Assembly: GCF_026151205.1 (NCBI RefSeq)
Contig: NC_087076.1
Coordinates: 23,573,600 to 23,637,599, forward strand
Reading direction: 5' to 3'
DNA length: 64,000 nt
Source: Bolinopsis microptera
Lineage: Eukaryota; Ctenophora; Tentaculata; Lobata; Bolinopsidae
Shown here: one piece after another, positions 23,755-35,725 of the stretch
Numbering within the stretch: the first letter of the stretch is position 1
Layout: each line of letters opens with the position of its first letter
Position numbers and translations under genes: made by a program
Notes under the pieces: model-generated
Database searches by the model: none
Seen by the model: only the letters and a program-made list of their open reading frames with translations
Told to the model about the DNA's origin: nothing

Positions 23755-24177
23755 ATGTGTTGTATACTTTGTTTCGCCGACATTGTGATAGAAGGAAGAG
23801 TATTCTCTGAGACCTGCTACCATACATTCTGTTATACCTGTATACGTCAGAGGATTCGGGAAAACTATAACACTTGCCCGATATGCCTATCAACGATTAC
23901 AGGGTTGCAGAAACTTGACGGTATCACAGGAGAGCTTTTAGGTAAAAAGAAACTGGTATCTGCAGTCAGAATGAACCACATCGATGCTCCAAAGCCAGTC
24001 TATGCCATGAAACTGATACCTGCAGTCAAGATGAACTACACCGATGCTCCTGAGCCAGCCTACGCCATCGACCATATCAACTTTCTCTGGGAGAATAGAC
24101 GAGTTCTATGGGAGAATAGACGATTCCGACAACGTAGATTGAGACGTTGTCGGAGACAGCTCAAGTATCCTTGCTGA
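23755..24177 (+). CDS. Polinton-borne RING-finger protein
   Basis: 140-aa protein with an N-terminal C3HC4 RING domain: ligands Cys3, Cys6, Cys21, His23, Cys26, Cys29, Cys41 and Cys44 (CILC, CYHTFCYTC, CPIC). RING domains of this type usually act as ubiquitin E3 ligases; a role in countering host restriction or controlling element proteins is inference. The middle contains a 60-bp in-frame tandem duplication (23950-24009, 24010-24069) giving two similar ~20-residue blocks, then a shorter repeated LWENRR block and an Arg-rich tail. It lies between the divergent polymerase and the right terminal repeat and has its own TATA box. RING genes are accessory and probably captured. Confidence 0.88.
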   Translation: MCCILCFADIVIEGRVFSETCYHTFCYTCIRQRIRENYNTCPICLSTITGLQKLDGITGELLGKKKLVSAVRMNHIDAPKPVYAMKLIPAVKMNYTDAPEPAYAIDHINFLWENRRVLWENRRFRQRRLRRCRRQLKYPC

Positions 24178-24240
24178 ATATAGTTAACAAATATAATATT
24201 TAATTTAGATATAACATTTAATTTAGATGATATTTGTTAT

Positions 24241-24759
24241 CAAATTGACTAGTAGCGTGGACAAGTGTATCCCATCAAGCAGGTGTTCTGCATGGAGCCA
24301 CTAACGAACAGGTGTCAACTTCCTTCTATTGTTATATCACCCTTTCAAAAGATAGAGATTATAAGTTCCAAACTCAACCTGATCATCAAAGTGCTATAAT
24401 TACCAATTTGTAGGGACCCTGATAACAAATTAAATATGATCCAGTTAATTAATAGTGTTATAATCATCAATTAACTTTGGGGTTGAAATTTGATTGCATA
24501 CCCATGTGATCATGTTGTCACGTGACATACCATCCACTATAAAGTAACTATTCCACGAGTCACGTGACTTCTTATCACAACAACCTAATGTGTTATAATT
24601 GCCAATTAACTATCACATTGGCATCTGATTGGCCGGTCATGTGATCATGTGACACATCACGTGACACAAAATAATTAATATCACAGTCACGTGGGTCACA
24701 GGACGCATGTCACGTGAGTGAAGCGTTTTTTTACTTAAACTCTTACCTTATGTCCTACT
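24241..24759 (-). repeat. Polinton right terminal inverted repeat
   Basis: Reverse-complement partner of 12820-13338 with a few substitutions, including one inside the outer E-box region. It also keeps five CACGTG hexamers. Confidence 0.95.
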
Positions 24760-24765
24760 TAATAT
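24760..24765. repeat. Target site duplication, right copy (TAATAT)
   Basis: Directly abuts the right Polinton terminus and matches 12814-12819 exactly. Confidence 0.93.
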
Positions 24766-25451
24766 GATATTCTATCTTTGGAGGTAGCTAGAGGGAGCTG
24801 TGTTAGAGTGAAGCTGCTCATTTCTGCTGCATGGATGAATAGCCATAATGATAAAAGTAAACACTAATTACATTAATACCCTAATTTACTGAAAACCCTG
24901 ATTTACTGAACCTCTTCTCTTTTAAATTATCAAAGAATTAATCAAAACAGATTATGATAAGGGAATACAAATTTTAAGGAATACAAATTTTAATTTTGAT
25001 CTTTATTACAGATTATACATATCATAGATATCCATAAATGCCGCGCGCAAGCTGATTTCCTCAATTTGGATTAATGATTTCATTCTATAAAATTTTAAAA
25101 ACAAAATAAGTGCTCATTGCAGGGCATGCTTGTCTCAACCTATTGGGCGAAGGAGGTATGTGCGCCATACAAGGGCACTCGCACCCCTGTGCTGCGCCAT
25201 ACAAATGGTCCACAAAACCCCACATCAGGCACAAAGCTCTGTGAAATCCGGGCGGGAGCCTATGCGAACCTGGGAATATGACACCTTATAAAGCTCTAAC
25301 TTGATACGAGGAAGATTTTGATTTTTGATAAATGTCAGTTAATCCTAATTTAAACAATTATGGCCCCTTATTGTGTCAAATGTGTCCTATCAATAAAGTT
25401 ATGCTCTTTGTTGAGGTGATGAGATAAAGATAACGGATTTCACCGGTTTAA
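24766..25451. other. Non-coding stretch before the assembly gap
   Basis: No supported gene. The segment 25120-25290 is less AT-rich and reads like part of an unidentified repeat. Expected exons 3-4 of helicase copy A are not found here. Confidence 0.5.
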
Positions 25452-25551
25452 NNNNNNNNNNNNNNNNNNNNNNNNNNNNNNNNNNNNNNNNNNNNNNNNN
25501 NNNNNNNNNNNNNNNNNNNNNNNNNNNNNNNNNNNNNNNNNNNNNNNNNNN
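25452..25551. other. Assembly gap (100 N)
   Basis: Exactly 100 N, the usual placeholder for a gap of unknown size. It falls inside exon 2 of helicase copy A. Confidence 0.99.
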
Positions 25552-26989
25552 TCGTGGAACAAGATGAATGGAGTTATGTAGCTACGTTCTTTAATTACTC
25601 TCATAGCAATATGTGGAGAGCAGATTATGACCAGTCTTTCATTTGGCTTATCTTTACAGAAATAACTGTTTCGAGTCACCAACTCCCCGTCCGGCCTTTC
25701 AAATGCTATAGCGAACGGGAGATCAGGGATTGAGCTGATGTGGGTAGTGTTTTGCAGCCACTGACCAGCAGTATCTGTTACAGACTTGATGTTGCAGCAG
25801 AAAATGATCTGAAATGACAAAAAAAACCATAATAATGATAAATTTAAAGAAATTGTTTTTAAATCGATCAGTCAAGACTGTTTCAGCATATGATTATTAT
25901 ATAAACATTGGTAAACATTGAAAAAGATTTAATCCACTAAAGTCTAATGATAAATACAGTCAGCTTAGCGAGGGGGTCTTTTTCATGCCGAGTATTTCTA
26001 ATCTTCTGGACCGTAGCAGCCAACATTGCGATGGTAGTAGTTTTACCAGCATTAGTGATAGCACGGTACATTATATAACATCCATTTTCAACGTTTTCCT
26101 CTAGGATTTTACATATTTTGGATTGATGTGGATAAGGTTTGACTGCTGAAACTGGGAGGACAGTGTCAAAGTCACTGAAAATTAACAATTGTGGAGATGT
26201 ACGGTATAGTTTCTCGGCACTGAATTCGAATTTCTCTTTTAGCTCCGCCAATTTATCTCTCAAATCATTTATTAGGGTAACTGAAACGATGTCGTCTTTC
26301 AAAGAATCAAGATGCGACTTCCCTTTCAGTTTTTCCGTTACCTTGATGAATCTTTCTAATGACACAATGATACTGCAAGTTAAGGCAGTCAATTCCTGAC
26401 TTTTCTGCTTTGTCAACAAGAACCATGCACAACATAGAAAACCAATCCCTCGCATCTCCACAATCTTTTCCAAAAACAGTTTCGGGCGTCGAAAGTCGTC
26501 ATTACCGGCAAATGCGGATAAAGCTCCTTCAACTGTCGAGTTTAAGCTACCGATTGAATTTTGTATTCTAATCTGATCAGCTTTCGAAGGCCCTTTAGCT
26601 CCTTTCGCCTTATTCGCTCCCCCACCTTTCCGACCACCTTTTCGGTTTTTATTTTGTTTAATACTCCCTCCTATACTAAGAGTACTCCAACTAGCTGAGT
26701 CGTCACCATTTAGTAGCTTCATTTTACCTAAGATCAAGGAGGGACGAACCGCTTGATACAGATAATCACCCATCACTGTGCTAACTGATTCATAATCAAT
26801 ATTATTTGTAACAGCACAAACCAAATTCTTCAGAACCAACAAGTCAAAATCGCTTAACTTAACTTCCGTATTAAGCCAATCAGTTTTGGACCATTTTACG
26901 TCTACTCCCGAAGCAGTTAAGGTGTTTTTAACTGAAGATGAACCTTTGTTAAATGTTGTGACAATCGTACTGGGCTGTGTCGCAGCCAT
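25552..26989 (-). CDS. Ski2-like SF2 helicase, copy A (3' end lost at gap)
   Basis: Exon 1 is 25958-26989 (344 codons, ATG at 26989, donor GTATTT). Exon 2 starts at 25808 and runs into the gap just after the ILFH that precedes motif II. Exon 1 holds the ~240-residue family-specific N-terminal region with a basic patch (NRKGGRKGGG), the PYPHQ box and Walker A AITNAGKTT. Relative to B and C it lacks a five-residue LSxDQ stretch. Its N-terminus resembles copy B (MAATQPS..TIVTTFNKGSSS) while its middle resembles copy C, so it is mosaic. No exon 3 or 4 is found left of the gap. It could be complete in the unsequenced gap or truncated. Confidence 0.8.
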
Positions 26990-27542
26990 GCTACCTGAAT
27001 GGATACAATTTGTAACAAATGCTCAGGTTTAGTACTCCGTACTCAACACAATTTAAAACAACAACATTGACAATTGACAGTTCTAATAATTACCGTTACT
27101 ATATAGGCTCCTATAGAAGCGTGATTTCAGAACTTGGTTGTGATCACCATTGCATTTACATCAACAATTTCTCTCATCATACGTTCCAATCTTATTAATA
27201 AATGTATACATGTATGAGGTAACAATTTGATCCTCATCGTCATGTCCTCACTTATACTTATAGACACTATATTAGATGTCTTCACTTATAGTCACTGTTG
27301 TGATTACAGTTTGAGTGTAATCTAACTACGTTAATTAACAAACAAACAAACAAACAGCTAGACTTCCAGAGTAGATTTCAGAGCAAAACGAAGGAATAAT
27401 ATGATTTCTTGCGGGAATCATTCCTGAAATATTGTCGACAGGTTAAAATCTACTAGCAGGAACCTAATCTTACACTCAGCTCTTATGGCAATTCTACATT
27501 TAAAAACGGACAAAAAATAACAAAAATGGAAATAACATTTAG
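26990..27542. other. 5' flank of helicase copy A
   Basis: AT-rich, presumably promoter of copy A, with (CAAA)n at about 27340. A CGGACAAAAAA piece at 27505 marks the start of the repeat family that carries the TCC array. Confidence 0.45.
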
Positions 27543-29210
27543 ATGCTTCCTCCTCTTCCTCTTCCTCCTCCTCCTCCTCTTCCTCCTCCTCCTCCTCCTC
27601 TTCCTCCTCCTCCTCCTCCTCCTCTTCCTCCTCAGTCATCCTCCTCAGTCTTCATCCTCCTCCTGGGTCCTCCTCCTCATTTTCCTCCTTCTCTTCCTCA
27701 GTCCTTCTCCTCCTCCTTCTCCTCAGTCTTCCTCGTCCTCGTCCTCCCTCTCAGTCCTCCTCCTCAGTCATCCTCTTCAGGCATCCTCCTCAGTCCTCCT
27801 CAGTCCTCTTCCTCTTCCTAAGTCCTCCTAAGTCCTCCTACTCCTCCTCCCCTCCTCCTCAGTCCTCCTCAGTCCTCCTCCTCAGTCCTCCTCAGTCCTC
27901 AGTCCTCCTCCTCAGTCCTCTTCCTCATCCTTCTCCTTAGTTCTCCTCCTCCCCAGTCATCCTCAGTCCTCCTCCTCCTCAGTAGTCAGTCCTCCCCAGT
28001 CCCCCTCCTCGTCCTCCTATTCAGTCCTCGTCCTCCCCAGTTCTCTTCAGTCCTCATTCTAAGTAGTCCTCAGTCCTCCTCCTAAGTCCTACTCCTCCTC
28101 CTCCCCCTCTTGGGTCCTCCTCCTAGGTCCTCCTCCTTCTCCTTCTCCTCAGTCTTTGTCCTCCTTCTTCGCAGTCCTCCTCCTCCTCGTCCTCCTCTCT
28201 TCCCTCTCAGTCATCCTCCTCAGCCATCCTCCTCAGTTCTCCTCAGTCCTCATCCTCCTTCTCAGTCCTCCTCCTCATCCTTCTCCTCAGTCCTCCTCCT
28301 CCTCAGTCCTCCTCAGTCCTCCTCCTCAGTCCTCCTCCCCAATCCTCCCCTAGTCCTCCTCCTCCTCCACCTCCTGGGTCCTCCTCCTCCTCCTGGGTCC
28401 TCCTCCTGTGTTCTCCTTCTCCTCCTCAGTCCTCCTCCTCCTCATCAGTCCTCCTCCTCAGTCATCCTCCTCCTATTCACTCCTCCTCCTCCTCCTCCTC
28501 TTCATAAGTCCTCCTCCTCCTTCTCCTTCCTCCTTTAAATAAAAAGTTGTCCGTTTTTGTCCGTTTGGTACCTATATTTTCAAAACGGACAAAAATTAAC
28601 GGACAAAAAAGGACAAAAACGGACAAAAAATAACATGATCCCCCCCCCCCCCCCCCATAAATATCATCACGACGATTATTGGTCACTCCTTCTAAGTAGT
28701 CCTCAGTCCTCCTCCTAAGTCCTACTCCTCCTCCTCCCCCTCTTGGGTCCTCCTCCTAGGTCCTCCTCCTTCTCCTTCTCCTCAGTCTTTGTCCTCCTTC
28801 TTCGCAGTCCTCCTCGTCCTCCTCTCTTCCCTCTCAGTCATCCTCCTCAGCCATCCTCCTCAGTTCTCCTCAGTCCTCATCCTCCTTCTCATCCTTCTCC
28901 TTAGTCCTCCTCCTCCTCAGTCCTCCTCAGTCCTCCTCCTCAGTCCTCCTCCCCAGTCCTCCCCTAGTCCCCCTCCTCCTCCTCCTATTGAGTTCTCCTC
29001 AGTCCTCCTCCTTCTCAGTCCTCCACCTCCTGGGTCCTCCTCCTCCTCCTGGGTCCTCCTCCTGTGTTCTCCTTCTCCTCCTGGGTCCTCCTCCTCCTCA
29101 TCAGTCCTCCTCCTCAGTCATCCTCCTCCTATTCACTCCTCCTCCTCCTCCTCCTCTTCATAAGTCCTCCTCCTCCTTCTCCTTCCTCCTCCTCCTCCTA
29201 GACTGTTCTT
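27543..29210. repeat. TCC-rich array with internal ~640-bp duplication
   Basis: Imperfect (TCC)n with CTCAGTCCTC interruptions. Segments 28050-28540 and 28690-29190 are near-identical, separated by a TTTTTGTCCG hairpin (about 28540-28640) and a poly-C run (28641-28656). All Ser/Pro/Leu or Glu ORFs are artefacts of the repeat. Confidence 0.93.
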
Positions 29211-29420
29211 AGTACCTAATTGAGGATTAAAAATTTGAGAAAGGACCATGGTCATTAATCGGGCTACCCATTTCTGCAGATAGCCTGTTACAAATTGTGG
29301 AGAAAATTTAAATAAAAAGTTGTCCGTTTTTGTCCGTTTGGTACCTATATTTTCAAAACGGACAAAAATTAACGGACAAAAAAGGACAAAAACGGACAAA
29401 AAATAACATTATCCCTGGTG
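29211..29420. mobile_element. Dispersed repeat with TTTTTGTCCG hairpin
   Basis: Holds TTGTCCGTTTTTGTCCG and its inverted partner CGGACAAAAACGGACAAAAA about 30 bp apart. The flanking GACCATGGTCATTAATCGGG region matches 52970-53050 in opposite orientation. One family attached to TCC/GGA arrays. Confidence 0.75.
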
Positions 29421-32292
29421 GAACCTAAGCGATCCATGATATCACGACAGGCCCTACAATCTGTTATAGAGCCCTTTAATGTTTTTTTGAGAATACTCCT
29501 TACTCTAAGCTTCTAAGCTGACCACAATCCTATCCCTAAAAGTTTTTGTTTTTTTACTAGCCTGTCACGTGGCGAAGACCGTTTTTTCGCCCATGACTCA
29601 TAGTCATAAAGGAAGTGCTTTTACCCTAGATTTCATTGAGAAAATTTGGAATCAATGTCCAAAAAATCCATCGATAGAATTTACTTTCTTACCCTCAGGG
29701 CCTTTCTCATCAATACCAATTTCTGAAACCCAAGATTTGAGTCATTCCCGACAATTACCAGACCCTAGGAACATGCTCTAACATATCTTGTCTTGAATTA
29801 TTGAAACAAATTGCCTCACGATGGTTCCTACCCCATAACATGTAGTTTCACAGATATATTCAGTAATACTGATTATACTGACTATAACAATAATAAGTTA
29901 AATATAACTAAGCCATCTGTAATAAGCTCAAAATTATACTTTACTCTGAAACGCAATTCCGATCCCACAACAATGAATTTATTTGATCCTAGTGCATCGA
30001 GCACGCATTAATTTCATGCATTTAGTATTTACGGTGATTACTTGAAATTAAGGATCCCCATTTTTTGGGAATTTGATTGGAAATCATTAAATCGTCATAT
30101 GAATTATTGTTACAATCAATAGAGCTTTGACATGCGGACATGCTAACATGCTGGTCACAATTGAGATAGAGATCAAAGACAAAACCGTGCTACTAAATTT
30201 GTTACTCAATATGAGACCAGAAGGATTAATCGTTTCATTTTCCACTGTCATTATCATGATGATGTGTACTGACAGACAAGTGAAAATCTTATCTTGGAGC
30301 AGAAAAATTTGAAAGTGAAAATCCAAAAATGGATCAATATAGACAACTACGAATGATAAAACATGTTCTCTCATCAAATAAAGCTTATAAAGGGCAGCTC
30401 AAACTTACAGACTAGACTACCGGAGGGGAGAAGACACAAATGTAATTTAATAACAGCTCGATTAACCAATCAGCGATCAAATTAGTAATTCGTTCAAGTC
30501 ACAGGTCAACTGTTATATCACATTTACATCATCTTCCCATCAGTAGCTAAGTTTAGAGTTATAGAAAATCACAGGGGCTATTTAGGTGCTATCAATGATA
30601 GTTCTTAAAACGAACTCTATCGATACTATACTATTGAACCAAGTTTGATCTATGATGGATATTAAAAAGATGGCAATCACATCATATCAATATAATTTAA
30701 ATTATAAACCCACACAGAATTTAAATAAATTTGAGATAGGATAAAGTTGATCATCTAACATATGCGAGTGGCAAGAAGGGTTATCTGAACTTAACTAGTA
30801 TCTTTTATTTAAGTTAATGCAATATAATTCTTTTTACAATCATTCCAAACCATAAAATGTTGCGCGCTACCATGGTGCACGTGCTGATGCTACGCGCGCA
30901 CTATTCATAATTCTTCCGGAAGAAAAGGAATTCCTTCGGCCCGAATGTTCTACTAACTTCTATTCAGTCAAAAATGGTTTTCGGAAAACCTTGGCACTTG
31001 TCTGAAGTTTTTTTGTGGTTCCCTAAATGTTAAAAACTGGAAAAATCGACAGAGCTCCTATCTTTTTGATCACCCATCGTAAAAAACTAGATCTAGATTG
31101 TGCTAGAACCATTGTGTTAGATTTACATACTGCTCAACCAGAGCCAATTTTTGTCACATTTCAAACAATCCAAAAGAACGACCAGAACCTTACTCTATTT
31201 GGATAACTTGGCTTAATTACTGAGTTAGCCAGCGGTCTGTAGAAAACTGTCAAGGAGAAAGTTGCACCTGAACAATATGAACCGGTTCTTACATAACCAG
31301 CTACACTTTTATCAATCTTCTAAGTTCTAATAGAAAATTTAAGATTCCTTTTTTAACGGCGGAAACAAGCTCTCATATTTTTTTATGAACCTTTGTCCTC
31401 TTTTACCAAATGTGGCAAATTAGATAGTGAAAATTAAACAAGTAAAAATCTTAATTTATAGCAGAAAATATTTTTAACGACAAATCAAATGCGTAATTGT
31501 CAGGGTCATCCGTTACAACAAATTTACATGCATTATCTCCCCATCAGTAGCAAACTTTATAGTAATAGAAAATTGCAGTAGGTACCATTTACATTCATGA
31601 ATCAGGTGCTATCGCAATTATGGTTCTCAAAACTATCTAATTCTATCGATTCTATTTTACTCCAAGTTTGATCTAAGATAAACTTAATTAGTCAGTAAAT
31701 GGTAATAAAATCAATATAATTATAAATCCACACATAATTTAAATGAATTTGAGATACGATATACAGTATGGACACAGGTCACAGTATAGTCGATATAGTC
31801 GATCATCTAAAAGATGCAAGCGGCAGGAAATGCTACCTAAACTTTGAAGTTAGTCTGTACTGACTATATTATATGCAAAAGAATTCTTTTTTACAATACC
31901 CTTTTACAAATTAAGTCACATTTAAACACTAAAAATTAACTTTACACAACACATACAAAATAAAGAAAATAAACTCGATCTAAATCAACAACAGTTAAAA
32001 ATGAAGATGAATGAAACAATGGATTATGGATCATGATTTAAACCATATCCTGGCTCATGATTAACAAGTCTAGCTATTTCCTTTCCAATCTGCGCATATT
32101 TAATTTTAGGCACATTTCAGCTAAGCTTGATCGAACAGAGTTCAACCTTTTCTAGATATATTATCGCTCGAGAAATGAGAATATCAATGTTACATAGATC
32201 ATGCAAAATTTACAATGATACAAATTGTCCCTAAAACAAGAGTTCGCCGATCACAAGAGACCCCCCCCCCCCCCCCCCCCTATGGCTATATC
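29421..32292. other. 3' flank of helicase copy B, shared with copy C
   Basis: No gene recognised. From about 29550 to 30850 the sequence matches 36045-37400, part of the tandem unit. A ~90-codon minus-strand frame at 30087-30377 is shared with 36567-36929, but this follows from DNA duplication and shows no protein family. A poly-C run is at 32262-32280. Confidence 0.6.
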
Positions 32293-35200
32293 CTAGCGGG
32301 CTGATCGCTGCTTTTCGCGTTCCCGCAGAGTTATTTCCCGTGCTACACTTATCATGTTCTTAATCTCTACCTGACCATCGGGTGACTTATCGGAGTGAGA
32401 ATAGTCTCTCATTGTACTCACCACTTCGTCTGATACGAAGGATTCAGCAAACCAGCTCTGACCAACACGACCTGGGCAAAGTGGACATGAGGAAAATTTG
32501 GCAATACCAACAGATATCCTGACAGTCTATATCATCAATTGAATAGTAAGTTTGACGAATGGTGATGATGACCTCCAATCAAACATCTTGTGATAATTTA
32601 ATCGTTTTAAGATTAGATTCTAAGTTACCCAACACACAACATAACCTGCTCGAGACATGAGTTGAAAGACGGTGTTCATGCTATGTTCTGCAGTGAAATC
32701 ATCACACACTATCGTCCGGGAGAAGGGGAAGTTAACTCCGTATGCTATGTTATGGTCCGCTACCAGATACGCCAATCTTCCTGTTTGTGCTAGTGATATC
32801 ACTTGCCTGATGTTATGCAGGTTTTAGGTTGGATCGACTGAATGTGGAGTTGACGAGTGTGACGAGATAAACCAGACGAGAAGTCGAAATAAAATTAAAG
32901 ATCATAAATCTAATTATATATGATAATAACATACGGATCGCCATCAATTTTAAGATAATAAGTCAACTTACTCGAGGTAACCGCCACTGTTGACTCTAGA
33001 ATCTTCAGGAGCATATATTCCCACACCACAACATAATAGAAGCAAAACATCTTCAGGAGCATTCACAGTTTTCTCAATCAGAAAACTAAAATCACGATTG
33101 GGGATCCTTTCCACATCAACTTTACCGTTCGGAGAGAATTTTTTAGCGTGCAGTCGGGTGTTAATTTGATAGTATTTTGGGAAGGACAGGAACGGTTTGT
33201 TTGCAACCAGATCCATCGCTTGTTGACCATAGTCGCCTGTTCCTTGTTTTTCTATCTCTACTACCTCTCCAGTGGAGTTTCGTCTTTTCGATAAGGCTTG
33301 GGGTTTTTTCTTTCGCTTCTTTATCTTCTCGATCTCGCTCGACCACTGCTCTTGAACTTTCCAATATTGAGATACAAGCTTCTCAATACTGTACACCTTA
33401 GTATCGTTGATTTCTTCAATGTAGTCGGCGAATGCTTCCAGAGCAAAATCTAACGGATTTCCACTAGCAATAAGACTCATCTGGGAAAACTTAGAAGCAC
33501 TTGTTGTGCCAAGGTTAGCAAATTCTACACTCCTTCCGGAGCATTTAATGGGTTTGGAGCATATTTCTTTGGTCGTAGAGTCGTCAGTTTTTGATACTTG
33601 GTCCAAAATCTTGAGCCCGAATAATCTCACTGCATCGGCACTGAGATTATCTATTTTGGAAAAGTGATCGCCAATCTTTGGTACGCCAGGTACTTCATAC
33701 TCCGTGGCGAAGTTACACAGCTCTGACACGGACAAGGGAGTGTACGAACGGCTCAGGAACATGTTGTCCTTTATATTTGTCAAACATTCGGTAAGTTCGT
33801 CCGTTGAACCACTACCCAAGTGGGGCAAGAATGAGGTACCATTATGGGAATATATGTCGCAGCCTATGTTTATTTTGGCAGAAGCTACATTTTCAATGTG
33901 ACCCGAGGGGTTCATTCTTTTGAACTTCTTTAAAAACGGGTCGAATTCGACCTCTGTGGGAAGGGTGGCGGAAGACACGATTGTCCATCTAGGAGGGCAC
34001 ATCAATACTTCAACATTTTTGGTCAGGTTTCTGCTTTCCCGATTTTCAGCTCCTGAAGTTGGTTCATCATGGAACAAGATGTATGGGGTTTCACTACGTT
34101 CTCTCATTATTCTCGTAGCAATATGAGGAGAGCAGATAATTACAAGTCTGTTTTCTGATTCTGGTCTAATCATTGCGCTGTTTCGAATCACTAATTCTCG
34201 GGTCTCAGGCCTTTCAAATGCTATAGCGAACGGGAGATCAGGGATTGAGCTGATGTGGGTAGTGTTTTGCAGCCACAGACCAGCAGCACTTGTTACAGTC
34301 TTTATGTTACAGCAGAAAATGATCTGAGAGAACAGAAATGTTAAATATCAGTTCAACTTTAAGCACAGATGATAGTTAGGGATAGATGACAGTAGGGAAG
34401 TTAAGTGGTCACTATGCAAATATTGAATCAATGTTATTATATTATCATAACCTCAGCTTTAAAGTTTTGAAATAGATTTTTTTCCATTCTGCATAAGTAA
34501 CCAGCAAGATGGAAATGATCAAGAAAATCGCATTTTTCTATTTACTTGTTAAAATATAACTATAACTAGCAAATGGTGATAATTTATTTTAGTTATAGCG
34601 AACGCGAATCTCTGTAAACTTATAGACAGAGTAAAATTTAGACAAGGTTAAAGTAAACAATAAATAATACAACTTTACCGTCAGCTTAGCGAGGGGGTCT
34701 TTTTCATGCCGAGTATTTCTGATCTTCTGGACCGTAGCAGCCAACATTGCAATGGTAGTAGTTTTACCTGCATTAGTGATAGCACGGTACATAATATAAC
34801 ATCCATTGTCAAGGTTTTCCTCCAGTATTTTACATACTCTGGCTTGATGTGGATAAGGTTTGACTGATGATACTGGGAGTACAGTATCAAACTCACTGAA
34901 AATTAACAATTTCGGACACGTTAGATATAACTTCTCGCCGTTGAATTCGAACGCTTCTTTTAGCTCTGCCAATTTCTCCCTTAAATCTTTTATAAGGGTT
35001 TCTGAAACTAGATCTTCTTTCAAAGAATCAACATGCGACTTTCCTTTTAGTTTCTCCGTTACCTTGATGAATCTTTCTAGGGACACGATGATACTGTAAG
35101 TTAAGGCAGTAAATTCCTGGTCCAAAGACAGACTTTTCCGCTTTGTCAACAAGAACCATGCACAACATAGAAATCCAATCCCCCGCATCTCCACGATCTT

Positions 35201-35725
35201 TTCCAAAAACAGTCTTGGACTTCGGAATTCGTCAATATGACTGTCAAATGCGCTTAAAGCTACTTCCACTTTTGTGTTTAAACCACCGACTGAATTTTGC
35301 ATTCTAATCTGATCAGCTTTCGAAGGCCCTTTAGCGCCTTTAGTCCCCCCACCTTTCCGACCACCTTTTCTGTTTTTAGTTTGTTTAATACTCCCTCCTA
35401 AACCAGAAGTACTGTTATTAACTCTAGAATCGTCACCCTTTAGCAGCTTTATTTTACCTAAGTTCAAAGAGGGACGAACAGCTTGATACAGATAATCACC
35501 CATTACCGTGCAAACTGAAACGTTATCAAGCTTATCACTAGCAGCACCCACCAGATTCTTTAGGACCAACAAGTCAAAATCATTTAACTTAACTTCCGTA
35601 TTAAGCCAATCAGCTCGGGTCCATTTTACGTCTACTCCCGAAGCAGTTAAGGTATCTTTAACTGAAGATGAACCTTTGTTAAATGTTGTGACAATCGTAC
35701 TGCCACTGGGCTGTGTTGCAGCCAT
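32293..35725 (-). CDS. Ski2-like SF2 helicase, copy B (912 aa)
   Basis: Four exons: 34679-35725, 32972-34323, 32646-32806, 32293-32471. Lengths 1047+1352+161+179 = 2739 nt, one continuous frame of 912 aa. The junctions and the motif VI split (SRA|GRVGQSW) are the same as in copy C. The donor of exon 3 is GTTATG rather than GTTAGT. Walker A AITNAGKTT, DEPTSGAE, SSATLPTE, YGVNFPF and QLMSRAGRVGQSW are all present. Compared with C, about 145 residues after motif III (from NVASAKIN to MSLIASG) are identical, whereas the segment leading to motif II and the Lys-rich linker before motif V differ a lot. That is the pattern left by gene conversion. Function unknown beyond predicted NTP-dependent nucleic-acid unwinding. 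Confidence 0.9.

Larger units (their letters stand above)
12820..24759. mobile_element. Polinton/Maverick element, 11.9 kb
   Basis: Self-synthesising DNA transposon. The ends are exact inverted copies starting AGTAGGACATAAGG, and the element is flanked by a 6-bp target duplication TAATAT (12814-12819 and 24760-24765), the duplication size known for Polintons. Inside are a protein-primed-type DNA polymerase B (minus), a capsid-like gene and an adenovirus-type protease (plus, overlapping), a RING gene and a small Cys/His ORF. The retroviral-type integrase and FtsK/HerA-type ATPase expected of complete Polintons are not detectable in any frame, so this copy is probably not autonomous. A 1047-bp internal inverted duplication has rearranged it. 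The intact target duplication and open polymerase frame suggest a fairly recent insertion. Confidence 0.96.

Noticed and set aside
27418-29399. Ser/Pro/Leu-rich and poly-Glu proteins
   Set aside because: Translation of the TCC array; the frames differ between the duplicated segments.
30087-30377. Minus-strand ORF shared with 36567-36929
   Set aside because: Shared because the DNA is duplicated; no protein family, and different 3' ends in the two copies. Kept only as a feature of the conserved flank.
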